Shown piece by piece: positions 56,383 to 64,000 of a DNA stretch of 64,000 nucleotides (positions within the stretch are counted from its first letter, which is position 1; the number at the start of each line of letters is the position of its first letter). The DNA is from Haliea sp. (lineage in GTDB: Bacteria > Pseudomonadota > Gammaproteobacteria > Pseudomonadales > Halieaceae): contig NZNC01000021.1 of assembly GCA_002692965.1 (NCBI GenBank), positions 1 to 64,000 of the forward strand, given 5' to 3'. Below the pieces are notes generated by a model. The model did not search any database. It was not told the DNA's origin and saw only the letters and a list, made by a program, of their open reading frames with translations. A program made the translations under genes and the position numbers.

Positions 56383-56838
56383 GTGTTTCGAGGGGTACAG
56401 CACATCAACATGGACGCCAAGGGCCGGCTGGCAATGCCGGCCCGTCAGCGCGAGCCATTGTTGGCGCAGTGCGGCGGCCAGATCGTGGTAACCATCGATA
56501 CCCAGTCCAACTGTCTGGTGGTCTATCCCCTCCCCGAGTGGGAACGAATCGAGCGCGAGATCCAGGCACTCCCGGCCCTGAAGCCGGCGGTCAAGCGCTT
56601 TCAGCGCCTGGTGCTCGGTTACGCAACCGACATGGAGCTGGACGGCAACGGTCGCATGCTGCTGCCCCAGCCACTGCGGGATTACGCCCAGCTGGACAAG
56701 AAGCTGGTGCTGGTGGGGCAGGGCAACAAGCTGGAGCTGTGGTCCGAGGCGCTGTGGTTTGCCGAGCGCGACCAGGCACTGCTGGACTCGGGGCCAGATG
56801 CCGAGCTGCCCGATGAACTCATGTCACTGACCCTGTAG
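56383..56838 (+). CDS. mraZ: Transcriptional regulator MraZ
   Basis: A 151-residue double SpoVT/AbrB-like protein: FRGVQHINMDAKGRLAMPAR in the first half and ATDMELDGNGRMLLPQPLR in the second. It forms a ring and represses the dcw operon. The GTG at 56383 gives the family start; GGAG lies 10 nt upstream. The stop abuts rsmH. Confidence 0.97.
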   Translation: MFRGVQHINMDAKGRLAMPARQREPLLAQCGGQIVVTIDTQSNCLVVYPLPEWERIEREIQALPALKPAVKRFQRLVLGYATDMELDGNGRMLLPQPLRDYAQLDKKLVLVGQGNKLELWSEALWFAERDQALLDSGPDAELPDELMSLTL

Positions 56839-57765
56839 GTGGGCGACGTGCATCAAACAGTCCTGTTGCAAGAGGCGGTGGAAGCCCTGGTGACAACACC
56901 CGGTGGATTCTACGTGGACGGCACCTTTGGGCGCGGCGGACACAGCCGCGCGGTGCTCTCGTGCCTCGGCCAGGAGGGGCGACTTCTCGCGGTCGACAAG
57001 GATCCTGCCGCTGCCCGGGTGGCGGAGGATCTGGCGGCCGGCGACGGCCGCTTTCAGTTTCTGCACGGCTCATTTGCCGAACTGCCGGCGGCGCTCGCCG
57101 CACGCGGTGTGGACTCGGTGAATGGCATCCTGCTGGATCTCGGTGTGTCCAGCCCGCAGCTCGACGAGGCTGAACGCGGCTTCAGTTTCCAGCACGACGG
57201 CCCGCTGGACATGCGCATGGACACCAGCCGGGGCGCGACAGCGGCAGAATGGCTCGCCAGCGCTGCCGAGGCGGAGATCGCCCGCGTCCTCAAAGAGTAT
57301 GGCGAGGAACGTTTTGCGCGTCGCATCGCCGGGGCCATCGTTCGCGCCCGAGCCGAGGCCCCGATCGAGCGCACCAGCCAGCTCTCCCGCATTGTCAGCG
57401 AGGCCAATCCCCGCTGGGAAAAGCACAAGCACCCGGCCACGCGTGCCTTCCAGGCGATACGTATCCAGGTCAACGGCGAACTCACCGATCTCTCGGCCCT
57501 GCTGGCCGATGCCTTGGATCTGCTCTGTGTCGGTGGGCGCCTGGTCGTCATCAGTTTCCACTCTCTTGAAGACCGCCTGGTGAAGCGTTACATGCGCGAC
57601 CTGGCCCGGGGCGATGCACTGCCACCGGGCGTGCCGGTGCGGGATGCTGCCCTCAATCGACGCCTGCGGCTGATCGGCAAGGCCGTGCGTGCGGGGGAGT
57701 CGGAAGTTGCCGCCAACCCCAGGGCTCGCAGCGCCATCATGCGCGTTGCCGAGAAGGTGGCTTGA
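56839..57765 (+). CDS. rsmH: 16S rRNA (cytosine1402-N4)-methyltransferase
   Basis: A 308-residue enzyme, formerly MraW. Motifs: [13 protein letters not shown], the SAM site [37 protein letters not shown] and [16 protein letters not shown]. It starts at GTG directly after the mraZ stop and is followed by ftsL after one base. Confidence 0.98.
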   Translation: MGDVHQTVLLQEAVEALVTTPGGFYVDGTFGRGGHSRAVLSCLGQEGRLLAVDKDPAAARVAEDLAAGDGRFQFLHGSFAELPAALAARGVDSVNGILLDLGVSSPQLDEAERGFSFQHDGPLDMRMDTSRGATAAEWLASAAEAEIARVLKEYGEERFARRIAGAIVRARAEAPIERTSQLSRIVSEANPRWEKHKHPATRAFQAIRIQVNGELTDLSALLADALDLLCVGGRLVVISFHSLEDRLVKRYMRDLARGDALPPGVPVRDAALNRRLRLIGKAVRAGESEVAANPRARSAIMRVAEKVA

Positions 57766-57766
57766 G

Positions 57767-58063
57767 ATGGCGGCGCACCGGGTCTCGTACGGTTCGCGGC
57801 AGACACCGCTGTGGGTGGGACTGCTGACCCTGTTGCTGCTTGCTTCGGCGCTGGCTGTGGTGCATGCCTCCCATGCCTGCCGGGAGCTGCATACCGAGCT
57901 GCAGCGCCTGGAAGTCGAGCAGTGGGCCCTGCAGGAGGACTACGGGCGTCTGCTGCTGGAGCAGAGTACCTGGGCTTCCCACTATCGCGTTGAGCGCACT
58001 GCCACCGGTGAGCTGGACATGCAGGCTCCGGCGCCCGGCAGTGTCAGGGTGGTACAGCCATGA
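57767..58063 (+). CDS. ftsL: Cell-division protein FtsL
   Basis: A 98-residue bitopic protein: cytoplasmic start, one membrane segment (LWVGLLTLLLLASALAVV) and a short leucine-zipper-like periplasmic part (ELHTELQRLEVEQWALQEDY). It joins FtsB and FtsQ to activate FtsWI. The stop overlaps ftsI (ATGA). Confidence 0.94.
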   Translation: MAAHRVSYGSRQTPLWVGLLTLLLLASALAVVHASHACRELHTELQRLEVEQWALQEDYGRLLLEQSTWASHYRVERTATGELDMQAPAPGSVRVVQP

Positions 58064-59799
58064 GCCGCCAGCGTACGCGAGCCGTTCCCGCCTGGCGTTT
58101 TCACCTGATGGTGGTGGCGCTGCTGGCATTGCTGGCTCTTCTTCTCGGGCGAATTCTCTCCCTGCAGGTGCTGGATACCGAACACGGTCGCGAGTTCCTG
58201 CAGCAACAGGGTGATCAGCGTACGGTGCGGGTCGCCGAGATTCCCGCCTACCGCGGCCTGATCACAGACCGGCGCGGTGAGCCCCTGGCGGTCAGTACCC
58301 CGGTGATCTCGCTGTGGGCCGACCCGCGACTGCTGGTGGAGGTCGAGGATCTCCAGCCCCTGGCGAAGGCGCTGGAGATGCCCCTGACCGATCTGCAGGC
58401 GCGCCTGGACCGCTTCGAGCGCAAGGGTTTCATGTATCTGCGCCGCCACCTGGTACCCGAGGTGGCGCGCAAGGTGCTCGACTTGCGGGTGCCCGGGGTG
58501 GGAGGCTTTCGGGAGTACCAGCGCTACTACCCGGCCGGGGAAGTGACCGCACATCTTCTGGGCTTCACCAATATCGATGGCGAGGGCATCGCGGGTCTCG
58601 AGCTGCAATACGAGAGCGTGCTGCGCGGGGTCCCGGGCAAGAAGCGTTATATCAAGGATCTGCGCGGCAACGCCGTGCGCTACATCGGCGTGGATCAGCC
58701 CGCCCGGCCGGGAGCCGACCTGGCCCTCAGCATCGACCTGCGCCTGCAATACCAGCACCACCAGGAGCTGCAGCGGGCGATGGCAGTGACCGGCGCCAGC
58801 GGCGGCACCATCGTGACCCTGGATGCCCGCACCGGCGAAGTGCTGGCCATGGTGAATCATCCGGTCTTCAACCCCAACCAGACCAGCGCGCCGAAGCCCT
58901 CGCACACCCGCAACCGGGCCATGACCGACATGTATGAGCCCGGGTCGACGATGAAGACCTTCACGCTGGTGGCCGCCCTCGAGAGCGGCCGCTGGAGCAC
59001 GGAAAGCATGATCGATACCTCGCCGGGTTATATCCGGGTGGGGCGCAAGACCCTGCCTGATCCGCGCAACTATGGGGAAATCAGTGTCTCCCGGGTGATC
59101 GAGAAGTCGAGCCAGGTTGGCGTTACGCAGCTGGCACAGGATCTTGGGCACGAACCGATTCTGGAGGTCTTCTCGCGCTTTGGTTTCGGCCAGCCGATGG
59201 TCACCGGCTTCCCCGGTGAGAGCGCGGGCTTTCTGCCCAGCCGCAACCGCTGGAGTGCGATTGAAAAGGTGACCCTGGCATTCGGGTATGGGTTGACCGC
59301 CACGCCTTTGCAGCTGGCGCGGGCCTACAGCGCATTTGCCAACGATGGGCAGTTGCCGCAGGTATCCCTGCTTCGGGTCGCCGATGCCGACGCCGCGGAT
59401 ACGGCTGTGCCGGTAGTGAGCGCCGACCTGGCGAGGGAAGTGCGTGACGTGTTGCACCGGGTGACCGGTGAGCACGGCACTGCGCGCCGGGCGAGGGTGG
59501 ACGGTTACGATGTCGGGGGCAAGACCGGTACGGTGCACAAGGTCGGCCCGGGCGGTTACCAGGACAAAAAATACCTGGCCCTGTTCGCCGGCATGGCCCC
59601 CATCGACAATCCGCGCTTCGTGACGGTAGTGGTGATTGACGAGCCCCAGGGCGAGGCCTATGGCGGCGGCGCGGCGGCAGCGCCGGTCTTCGCGCGGGTC
59701 GCGGCGGGTACCCTGCGTCTGCTGAATGTGGCGCCGGATCAGCCCGAGGCCGTACTGGCCCAGGCGGACACCACCGCTCGGCGGGGGGTAGAGGGATGA
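58060..59799 (+). CDS. ftsI: Septal transpeptidase FtsI (PBP3)
   Basis: A 579-residue class B penicillin-binding protein: one membrane anchor (about 12-32), a pedestal domain, and the transpeptidase domain. The active-site serine is S296 (GSTMKTF), and K488-TGT is normal. The second motif, usually SxN, reads S350-S-Q352 (EKSSQVGVTQ), an Asn-to-Gln change. It overlaps murE (ATGA). Upstream in the operon is ftsL. Confidence 0.97.
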   Translation: MSRQRTRAVPAWRFHLMVVALLALLALLLGRILSLQVLDTEHGREFLQQQGDQRTVRVAEIPAYRGLITDRRGEPLAVSTPVISLWADPRLLVEVEDLQPLAKALEMPLTDLQARLDRFERKGFMYLRRHLVPEVARKVLDLRVPGVGGFREYQRYYPAGEVTAHLLGFTNIDGEGIAGLELQYESVLRGVPGKKRYIKDLRGNAVRYIGVDQPARPGADLALSIDLRLQYQHHQELQRAMAVTGASGGTIVTLDARTGEVLAMVNHPVFNPNQTSAPKPSHTRNRAMTDMYEPGSTMKTFTLVAALESGRWSTESMIDTSPGYIRVGRKTLPDPRNYGEISVSRVIEKSSQVGVTQLAQDLGHEPILEVFSRFGFGQPMVTGFPGESAGFLPSRNRWSAIEKVTLAFGYGLTATPLQLARAYSAFANDGQLPQVSLLRVADADAADTAVPVVSADLAREVRDVLHRVTGEHGTARRARVDGYDVGGKTGTVHKVGPGGYQDKKYLALFAGMAPIDNPRFVTVVVIDEPQGEAYGGGAAAAPVFARVAAGTLRLLNVAPDQPEAVLAQADTTARRGVEG

Positions 59800-61274
59800 G
59801 TAGCGCGCGCGGCATGTCACTGCCCGAGCTGCTGGACGGTCTGATTCCGGCGGTGCCGGACGTCCGTGTCTTTGATCTGCAGCTGGACAGTCGCCGGATT
59901 GCGCCCGGTCAGCTGTTTGTTGCCCTGCCCGGGCAGCATCACGACGGGCGGGACTTCATTCGCGAGGCGGTCGCCGGCGGCGCGGCGGCAGTCATTGCCG
60001 AGCCCCCGCTCCCGGCGGGTCTGGATACGGGGTCCGTTCCGGTCGTTTCCATCGAGGGCCTGGCACGCCGCCTGGGTGGCCTGGCCGCGCGCTTTTTCGG
60101 CGACCCCGCCAAGGCCCTGGCCGTGCTCGGTGTCACCGGTACCAACGGCAAGACCACTTGTACGCGCCTGGTGGCCCAGCTGCTGCGTCGCTGCGGTCAG
60201 CGCTGCGGCGTCATCGGCACACTCGGTGCGACCCTGGGTGACGATATTGCTGCGGCCCTCAATACCACCCCCGATGCCATCGCCCTGCAACGACAGCTGG
60301 CGGACTGGTGCGAGGCGGGGGTGGACAGTGTCGCCATGGAGGTGTCCTCCCATGCCCTCGACCAGGGGCGCGTGGATGGTCTGGCCTTTCGCGTGGCGTT
60401 GTTTACCAACCTGTCCCGTGACCACCTCGACTACCACGGCAGTATGGCGGCTTACGGGCAGAGCAAGATGAAACTGTTCCTTTCCCCGCAGCTGGGCGAC
60501 GCGGTGATCAACCTGGACGATGCTTTCTCGGCGACGCTGCTGGCGAATCTGCCGGCGGCTGTTCGCCCCTGGACCTACTCGGCAACGGGGCGTGCGGAGG
60601 CGGACATCCGTGTGCTTCGCGCCGACTTCCACAGCGGTGGTGTGCGCGCCGACGTGCTGACTCCCTGGGGGGAGGGCAGCTTCGACAGTCCCCTGCCGGG
60701 AGATTTCAACCTGGCCAATGTCACCGCGGCCATCGCCGCCGCGGTATGTCTCGGCGCCCCGCTCGCGTCGGTGTTGGCGGCCGTCAGCGCGCTGCAGCCG
60801 GTACCGGGGCGGATGGAGCTGGTGGCCAACACACGGCAGCTACAGGTGGTCATCGACTACGCGCACACACCCGATGCGCTGGCACAGGTGCTGGCCGCGC
60901 TGCGTCCCCACGTCGAGGGGGAATTGCACGTCGTATTCGGTTGCGGTGGCGACCGCGACCCGGGCAAGCGCCCGTTGATGGGTGAGGTTGCCTGTCGGCT
61001 CGCCGACCAGGTGCTGCTGACCTCCGACAACCCCCGCGGCGAGGACCCCGAGGCCATTCTGGATGCCATTGAAGCCGGCTGTGAGCGGCCGGTTGTGCGG
61101 GAGCCCGACCGTGCCCGGGCCATTCACCGGGCGCTCGCCGGGGCGCGACCGGGTGACTGTGTCGTGATTGCCGGCAAGGGGCACGAGGATTATCAGATTC
61201 TGGGTGATCGGCGGGTGCCGTTCAGTGACCGGGCCTGCGCCCGGGATGCCCTGTCGGGAGGGCAGACGGCATGA
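59796..61274 (+). CDS. murE: UDP-MurNAc-L-Ala-D-Glu:meso-diaminopimelate ligase
   Basis: A 492-residue Mur ligase. The ATP loop is GVTGTNGKTTCTRL (about 112-125); the DNPR motif (TSDNPRGEDP) marks meso-diaminopimelate specificity, as expected for a Gram-negative. It overlaps both ftsI and murF by four bases. Confidence 0.98.
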   Translation: MSSARGMSLPELLDGLIPAVPDVRVFDLQLDSRRIAPGQLFVALPGQHHDGRDFIREAVAGGAAAVIAEPPLPAGLDTGSVPVVSIEGLARRLGGLAARFFGDPAKALAVLGVTGTNGKTTCTRLVAQLLRRCGQRCGVIGTLGATLGDDIAAALNTTPDAIALQRQLADWCEAGVDSVAMEVSSHALDQGRVDGLAFRVALFTNLSRDHLDYHGSMAAYGQSKMKLFLSPQLGDAVINLDDAFSATLLANLPAAVRPWTYSATGRAEADIRVLRADFHSGGVRADVLTPWGEGSFDSPLPGDFNLANVTAAIAAAVCLGAPLASVLAAVSALQPVPGRMELVANTRQLQVVIDYAHTPDALAQVLAALRPHVEGELHVVFGCGGDRDPGKRPLMGEVACRLADQVLLTSDNPRGEDPEAILDAIEAGCERPVVREPDRARAIHRALAGARPGDCVVIAGKGHEDYQILGDRRVPFSDRACARDALSGGQTA

Positions 61275-62638
61275 TGCGTGAATTTACCTTGGGTGAACTG
61301 GCGCAGGCGGTGAAGGGCGAGTTGCAGGGCGGTGACGCCTCGGTGCGGGGTGTCACCATCGACAGCCGCAGGGTCGAGCCCGGTGACCTGTTCGTGGCAC
61401 TGCCGGGCGCGCGCGTGAATGGCCATGACTTCCTCGATGCGGTTGCGGCGGCAGGCGCTGTCGCCGCGGTGGTCAGCCGCGACGTGGAGACAACACTGCC
61501 GGTCATTCGGGTGGGCGATACGCGCCAGGCGCTGGCAGACCTCGCCGCTCACAATCGCCGGGCCTACCGCGGAACCCTGGTGGGTATTACCGGCAGCAGT
61601 GGCAAAACCACGGCCAAGACCCTGGTCGCAGCGGTGCTCTCACGCGGCGGCGAAACCCTGGCCACCGAGGGCAACCTGAACAACGAGATCGGTGTCCCGC
61701 TCACCCTGCTGCGGCTCAAGCCGTCCCACCGGTTTGCCGTGGTGGAAATGGGGGCCGGCCGACGCGGGGATATCGGCTGGCTGTGTGATGTTGCGCGGCC
61801 GGATGTCGCGTTGCTGCTGAATGCCATGCCGGCGCACCTGGAGGGCTTCGGGACCCTCGAGGACGTGGTCGAGGCCAAGGGCGAGATTTACCAGGGCCTG
61901 CGCGGTCAGGGGACGGCCATCATCAACGCCGACCAGCCCTGGGCGGCTCGCTGGCGTGCCCGGGCCCAGGGCGCGCGAGTTCTCGACTATGCCCTGGAGG
62001 GAACAGCGGCGATTCGGGCCCGGGATATTCGCTCCCGGGGCATGGCGGGCTCCAGTTTTATCGCCTCGACGCCCGAGGGGGACACGCCCGTGCGTTTGGC
62101 CTTGCCCGGTCGACACAACGTTTCCAATGCGCTGGCGGCGATGGCCATCGGTCTGGCCTGCGGCCTGGGTCTTGCCGAGATAACCGCAGGCCTCGCCGAG
62201 GTCAGGCCGGTGACGGGCCGCGGCGCCCTGTCCCGTGGCCCGCGGGGCTGCACCCTGGTGGATGACACCTACAACGCCAACCCCGGTTCGGTGCGCGCCG
62301 CGATTGATCTGCTGACGGACTGCGCCCCCCGTCGCTGGCTGGCCCTGGGTGCCATGCTGGAGCTGGGTGCCGAGAGTGAGCGCATGCATCGCGAGATTGG
62401 CGAATATGCCCGGGAGCAGGGGCTGGAGGCCTTTGTCGGGGTGGGTGAGGCGCTGCGCGGAGCGGTCGACGTTTTCGGCGACGGAGGGCAGTGGTTCGCC
62501 GACTGCGACAGCGCGGCGGTGGCGCTGCGCGATCAAATACAGGCGGGGGACACCCTCGTCATCAAGGGCTCCCGCGGCAGCGCCATGGAGCGCCTGCTGA
62601 CGGCGCTGGCCGAAGACTCAAGCGAGGCGGGAGACTGA
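61271..62638 (+). CDS. murF: UDP-MurNAc-tripeptide:D-Ala-D-Ala ligase
   Basis: A 455-residue Mur ligase adding D-Ala-D-Ala. The ATP loop is [14 protein letters not shown] (about 103-116), with [13 protein letters not shown] and [19 protein letters not shown] at 61271 overlaps murE. Confidence 0.98.
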   Translation: MMREFTLGELAQAVKGELQGGDASVRGVTIDSRRVEPGDLFVALPGARVNGHDFLDAVAAAGAVAAVVSRDVETTLPVIRVGDTRQALADLAAHNRRAYRGTLVGITGSSGKTTAKTLVAAVLSRGGETLATEGNLNNEIGVPLTLLRLKPSHRFAVVEMGAGRRGDIGWLCDVARPDVALLLNAMPAHLEGFGTLEDVVEAKGEIYQGLRGQGTAIINADQPWAARWRARAQGARVLDYALEGTAAIRARDIRSRGMAGSSFIASTPEGDTPVRLALPGRHNVSNALAAMAIGLACGLGLAEITAGLAEVRPVTGRGALSRGPRGCTLVDDTYNANPGSVRAAIDLLTDCAPRRWLALGAMLELGAESERMHREIGEYAREQGLEAFVGVGEALRGAVDVFGDGGQWFADCDSAAVALRDQIQAGDTLVIKGSRGSAMERLLTALAEDSSEAGD

Positions 62639-62639
62639 G

Positions 62640-63722
62640 ATGCTATTGCTGCTGGCCGAATATCTGACGCGATTTGAGGGGGCTTTTCAGGTCTTTCAGT
62701 ACCTGACGCTGCGGAGCATCCTCTCGGCGGGTACGGCGCTGGCGATTTCGCTGCTGGTGGGACCGGCAATGATTCGCTGGCTGAACCAGTACCAGGTCGG
62801 CCAGTCGGTGCGCAGTGACGGGCCCCAGAGCCATCTGAGCAAATCCGGCACACCCACCATGGGTGGTGCGCTGATCCTGGTGGCTATCGCCGTGGCGAGC
62901 CTGCTGTGGGCCGACCTGCGCAGCCCCTACATCTGGATTGCGTTGGGGGTCACCGCGGTGTTCGGTGCCGTGGGTTGGGTCGACGACTACCGCAAAGTGG
63001 TGGAGAAAGACTCCCGTGGCTTGCCCGCACGCTGGAAATATTTCTGGCAGTCCGTGGCGGGGCTCGCGGCGGCCATCTATCTCTATGTGGCCTTTGACAC
63101 ACCGGTGACCACGCAGCTCTTCGTGCCCTTTTTCAAGGACTTTGCCTGGAGCATGGGCCCGCTGTTCATCCTGCTCACCTACTTCGTGATTGTCGGCGCC
63201 AGCAACGCGGTCAACTTGACCGATGGCCTGGACGGCCTCGCCATTTTGCCCACGGTGATGGTGGGCACCGCGCTTGGCGTCATCGCCTATCTCACCGGCC
63301 ACGTGGATTTTGCCAGTTACCTGCATATTCCCTACGTCGCGGGCAGCGGTGAACTGGCGGTGTTCTGCGGTGCGATTGCCGGGGCCGGGCTGGGCTTCCT
63401 CTGGTTCAACACCTATCCGGCGCAGGTGTTTATGGGCGACGTGGGGGCACTGGCACTGGGCGCTGCTCTGGGAACCGTGGCGGTGATTACCCGCCACGAG
63501 ATCGTGTTCTTCATCATGGGGGGGATTTTCGTGCTGGAGACCGTCTCGGTCATCCTGCAGGTCGCCTCCTTCAAGCTGACAGGCAGGCGCATCTTCCGCA
63601 TGGCGCCGATTCACCACCACTTCGAGCTGAAGGGGTGGCCGGAGCCGCGCGTGATCGTGCGCTTCTGGATTATTACCGTGATGCTGGTCCTGTTCGGGCT
63701 GGCGACATTGAAGCTGCGATAG
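62640..63722 (+). CDS. mraY: Phospho-MurNAc-pentapeptide transferase
   Basis: A 360-residue ten-helix membrane enzyme that makes lipid I. The catalytic aspartates are in GWVDDYRK and [10 protein letters not shown], and the [15 protein letters not shown] loop is conserved. It begins one base after murF. Confidence 0.98.
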   Translation: MLLLLAEYLTRFEGAFQVFQYLTLRSILSAGTALAISLLVGPAMIRWLNQYQVGQSVRSDGPQSHLSKSGTPTMGGALILVAIAVASLLWADLRSPYIWIALGVTAVFGAVGWVDDYRKVVEKDSRGLPARWKYFWQSVAGLAAAIYLYVAFDTPVTTQLFVPFFKDFAWSMGPLFILLTYFVIVGASNAVNLTDGLDGLAILPTVMVGTALGVIAYLTGHVDFASYLHIPYVAGSGELAVFCGAIAGAGLGFLWFNTYPAQVFMGDVGALALGAALGTVAVITRHEIVFFIMGGIFVLETVSVILQVASFKLTGRRIFRMAPIHHHFELKGWPEPRVIVRFWIITVMLVLFGLATLKLR

Positions 63723-63738
63723 GGGGTACAGGGGCACC

Positions 63739-64000
63739 GTGACCGACAGTCTGATTGCCAGCAGTGCGCAAACCGTTGTCTACGGCCTGGGTGTGACCGG
63801 GCTGTCCTGCGTGCGCTACCTGCGCCGCCGCGGTGATCGCTGTGCGGTAATCGACACTCGCGAAGCCCCCCCGGGACTGGCTGCACTGCGCAGTGAGTTT
63901 CCCGAGGTGCCGGTCTTTGCGGGCAGCGCGCCAGACGCCCTGGTAGAGAGCGGCGGCGACTGGGTGGTGAGCCCGGGCATTTCCCTGGACGATCCGCTGG
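63739..64000 (+). CDS. murD: UDP-MurNAc-L-alanine:D-glutamate ligase (5' part, runs off the window)
   Basis: The first 87 codons of MurD. The GTG at 63739 has AGGGG 5 nt upstream. The protein opens with a Rossmann-like segment VVYGLGVTGLSCVRYLRRRG and has WVVSPGISLDDPL at the edge, both typical of MurD. It adds D-Glu to UDP-MurNAc-L-Ala. The ATP-binding domain lies beyond the window. Confidence 0.93.
   Translation, partial: MTDSLIASSAQTVVYGLGVTGLSCVRYLRRRGDRCAVIDTREAPPGLAALRSEFPEVPVFAGSAPDALVESGGDWVVSPGISLDDPL

Noticed and set aside
57982-59820. 612-codon open frame antisense to ftsI
   Set aside because: Fully overlaps a core gene in a tightly overlapping operon; shadow frame.

Overview
The window is a GC-rich (about 64%) chromosome segment of a gammaproteobacterium. 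From about 4,000 to the right edge it is densely packed housekeeping DNA. The gene order closely matches two Pseudomonas aeruginosa blocks: ychF-pth-rplY-prs-tRNA-Gln-ispE-lolB-TPR / hemA-prfA-prmC-moeB, and gatBAC / mreBCD-maf-rng-yhdP ... rpoN-lpt-kds ... murA-hisGD ... rplM-rpsI-petABC-sspAB ... rnpB-mraZ-dcw. Protein flavour (PA4642 family, DarP, ZapG, YhdP, NPr/RapZ, MraZ) and several lineage-specific losses fit a marine Cellvibrionales/Halieaceae-type organism better than Pseudomonas itself; that placement is inference.

Layout. 1-4,000 is accessory: the end of an IS21-like element that cuts off an island gene, about 490 bp of non-coding DNA, a LysR regulator divergent from a small ArsR regulator with a perfect palindrome between them, and a P4-type tyrosine integrase whose upstream repeats abut ychF. 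4,000-11,020 (minus strand): ychF, pth, rplY, prs, tRNA-Gln with a duplicated 66-bp flank, ispE, lolB and a TPR lipoprotein. 11,213-16,722 (plus): hemA, prfA, prmC, moeB, rhlB. 16,780-18,718: cysZ plus a CWC mini-protein, smrA, and a PA4642-family protein. 18,724-21,959 (minus): gatB-gatA-gatC. 22,179-30,648 (plus): mreBCD, maf, rng, yhdP. 30,588-38,005 (minus): darP, ptsO, rapZ, ptsN, hpf, rpoN, lptB, lptA, lptC, kdsC, kdsD. 38,230-42,506 (plus): mlaC, ibaG, murA, hisG, hisD. 42,520-46,229: degS, nif3-like, zapG, zapE. 46,321-51,191 (plus): rplM, rpsI, petA, fused petB-petC, sspA, sspB. 51,259-54,709 (minus): dolP, diaA-like, yraN, lpoA. 54,788-64,000 (plus): rsmI, rnpB and the dcw cluster mraZ-rsmH-ftsL-ftsI-murE-murF-mraY-murD (murD runs off the edge).

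Functionally the window is dominated by cell-envelope construction (MreBCD, MurA/E/F/D, MraY, FtsL/FtsI, LpoA, the Lpt and Kds proteins, LolB, MlaC, YhdP, DolP, DegS), translation (RF1 and its methylase PrmC, GatCAB, L13/S9/L25, Pth, RsmH, RsmI, RNase P) and regulation (sigma-54 with its PTS-Ntr neighbours, MraZ, SspA/SspB).

No undescribed multi-gene system was found. The points most worth checking are: a cytochrome b-c1 fusion; mreC with no canonical start codon (AUC behind a good Shine-Dalgarno); DarP truncated where it meets yhdP; the mla operon reduced to mlaC; an FtsI whose SxN motif reads SSQ; a DiaA-like protein with altered SIS motifs; a strong terminator just upstream of prs beside the tRNA-Gln repeat; and the ArsR/LysR palindrome with a possibly leaderless arsR.
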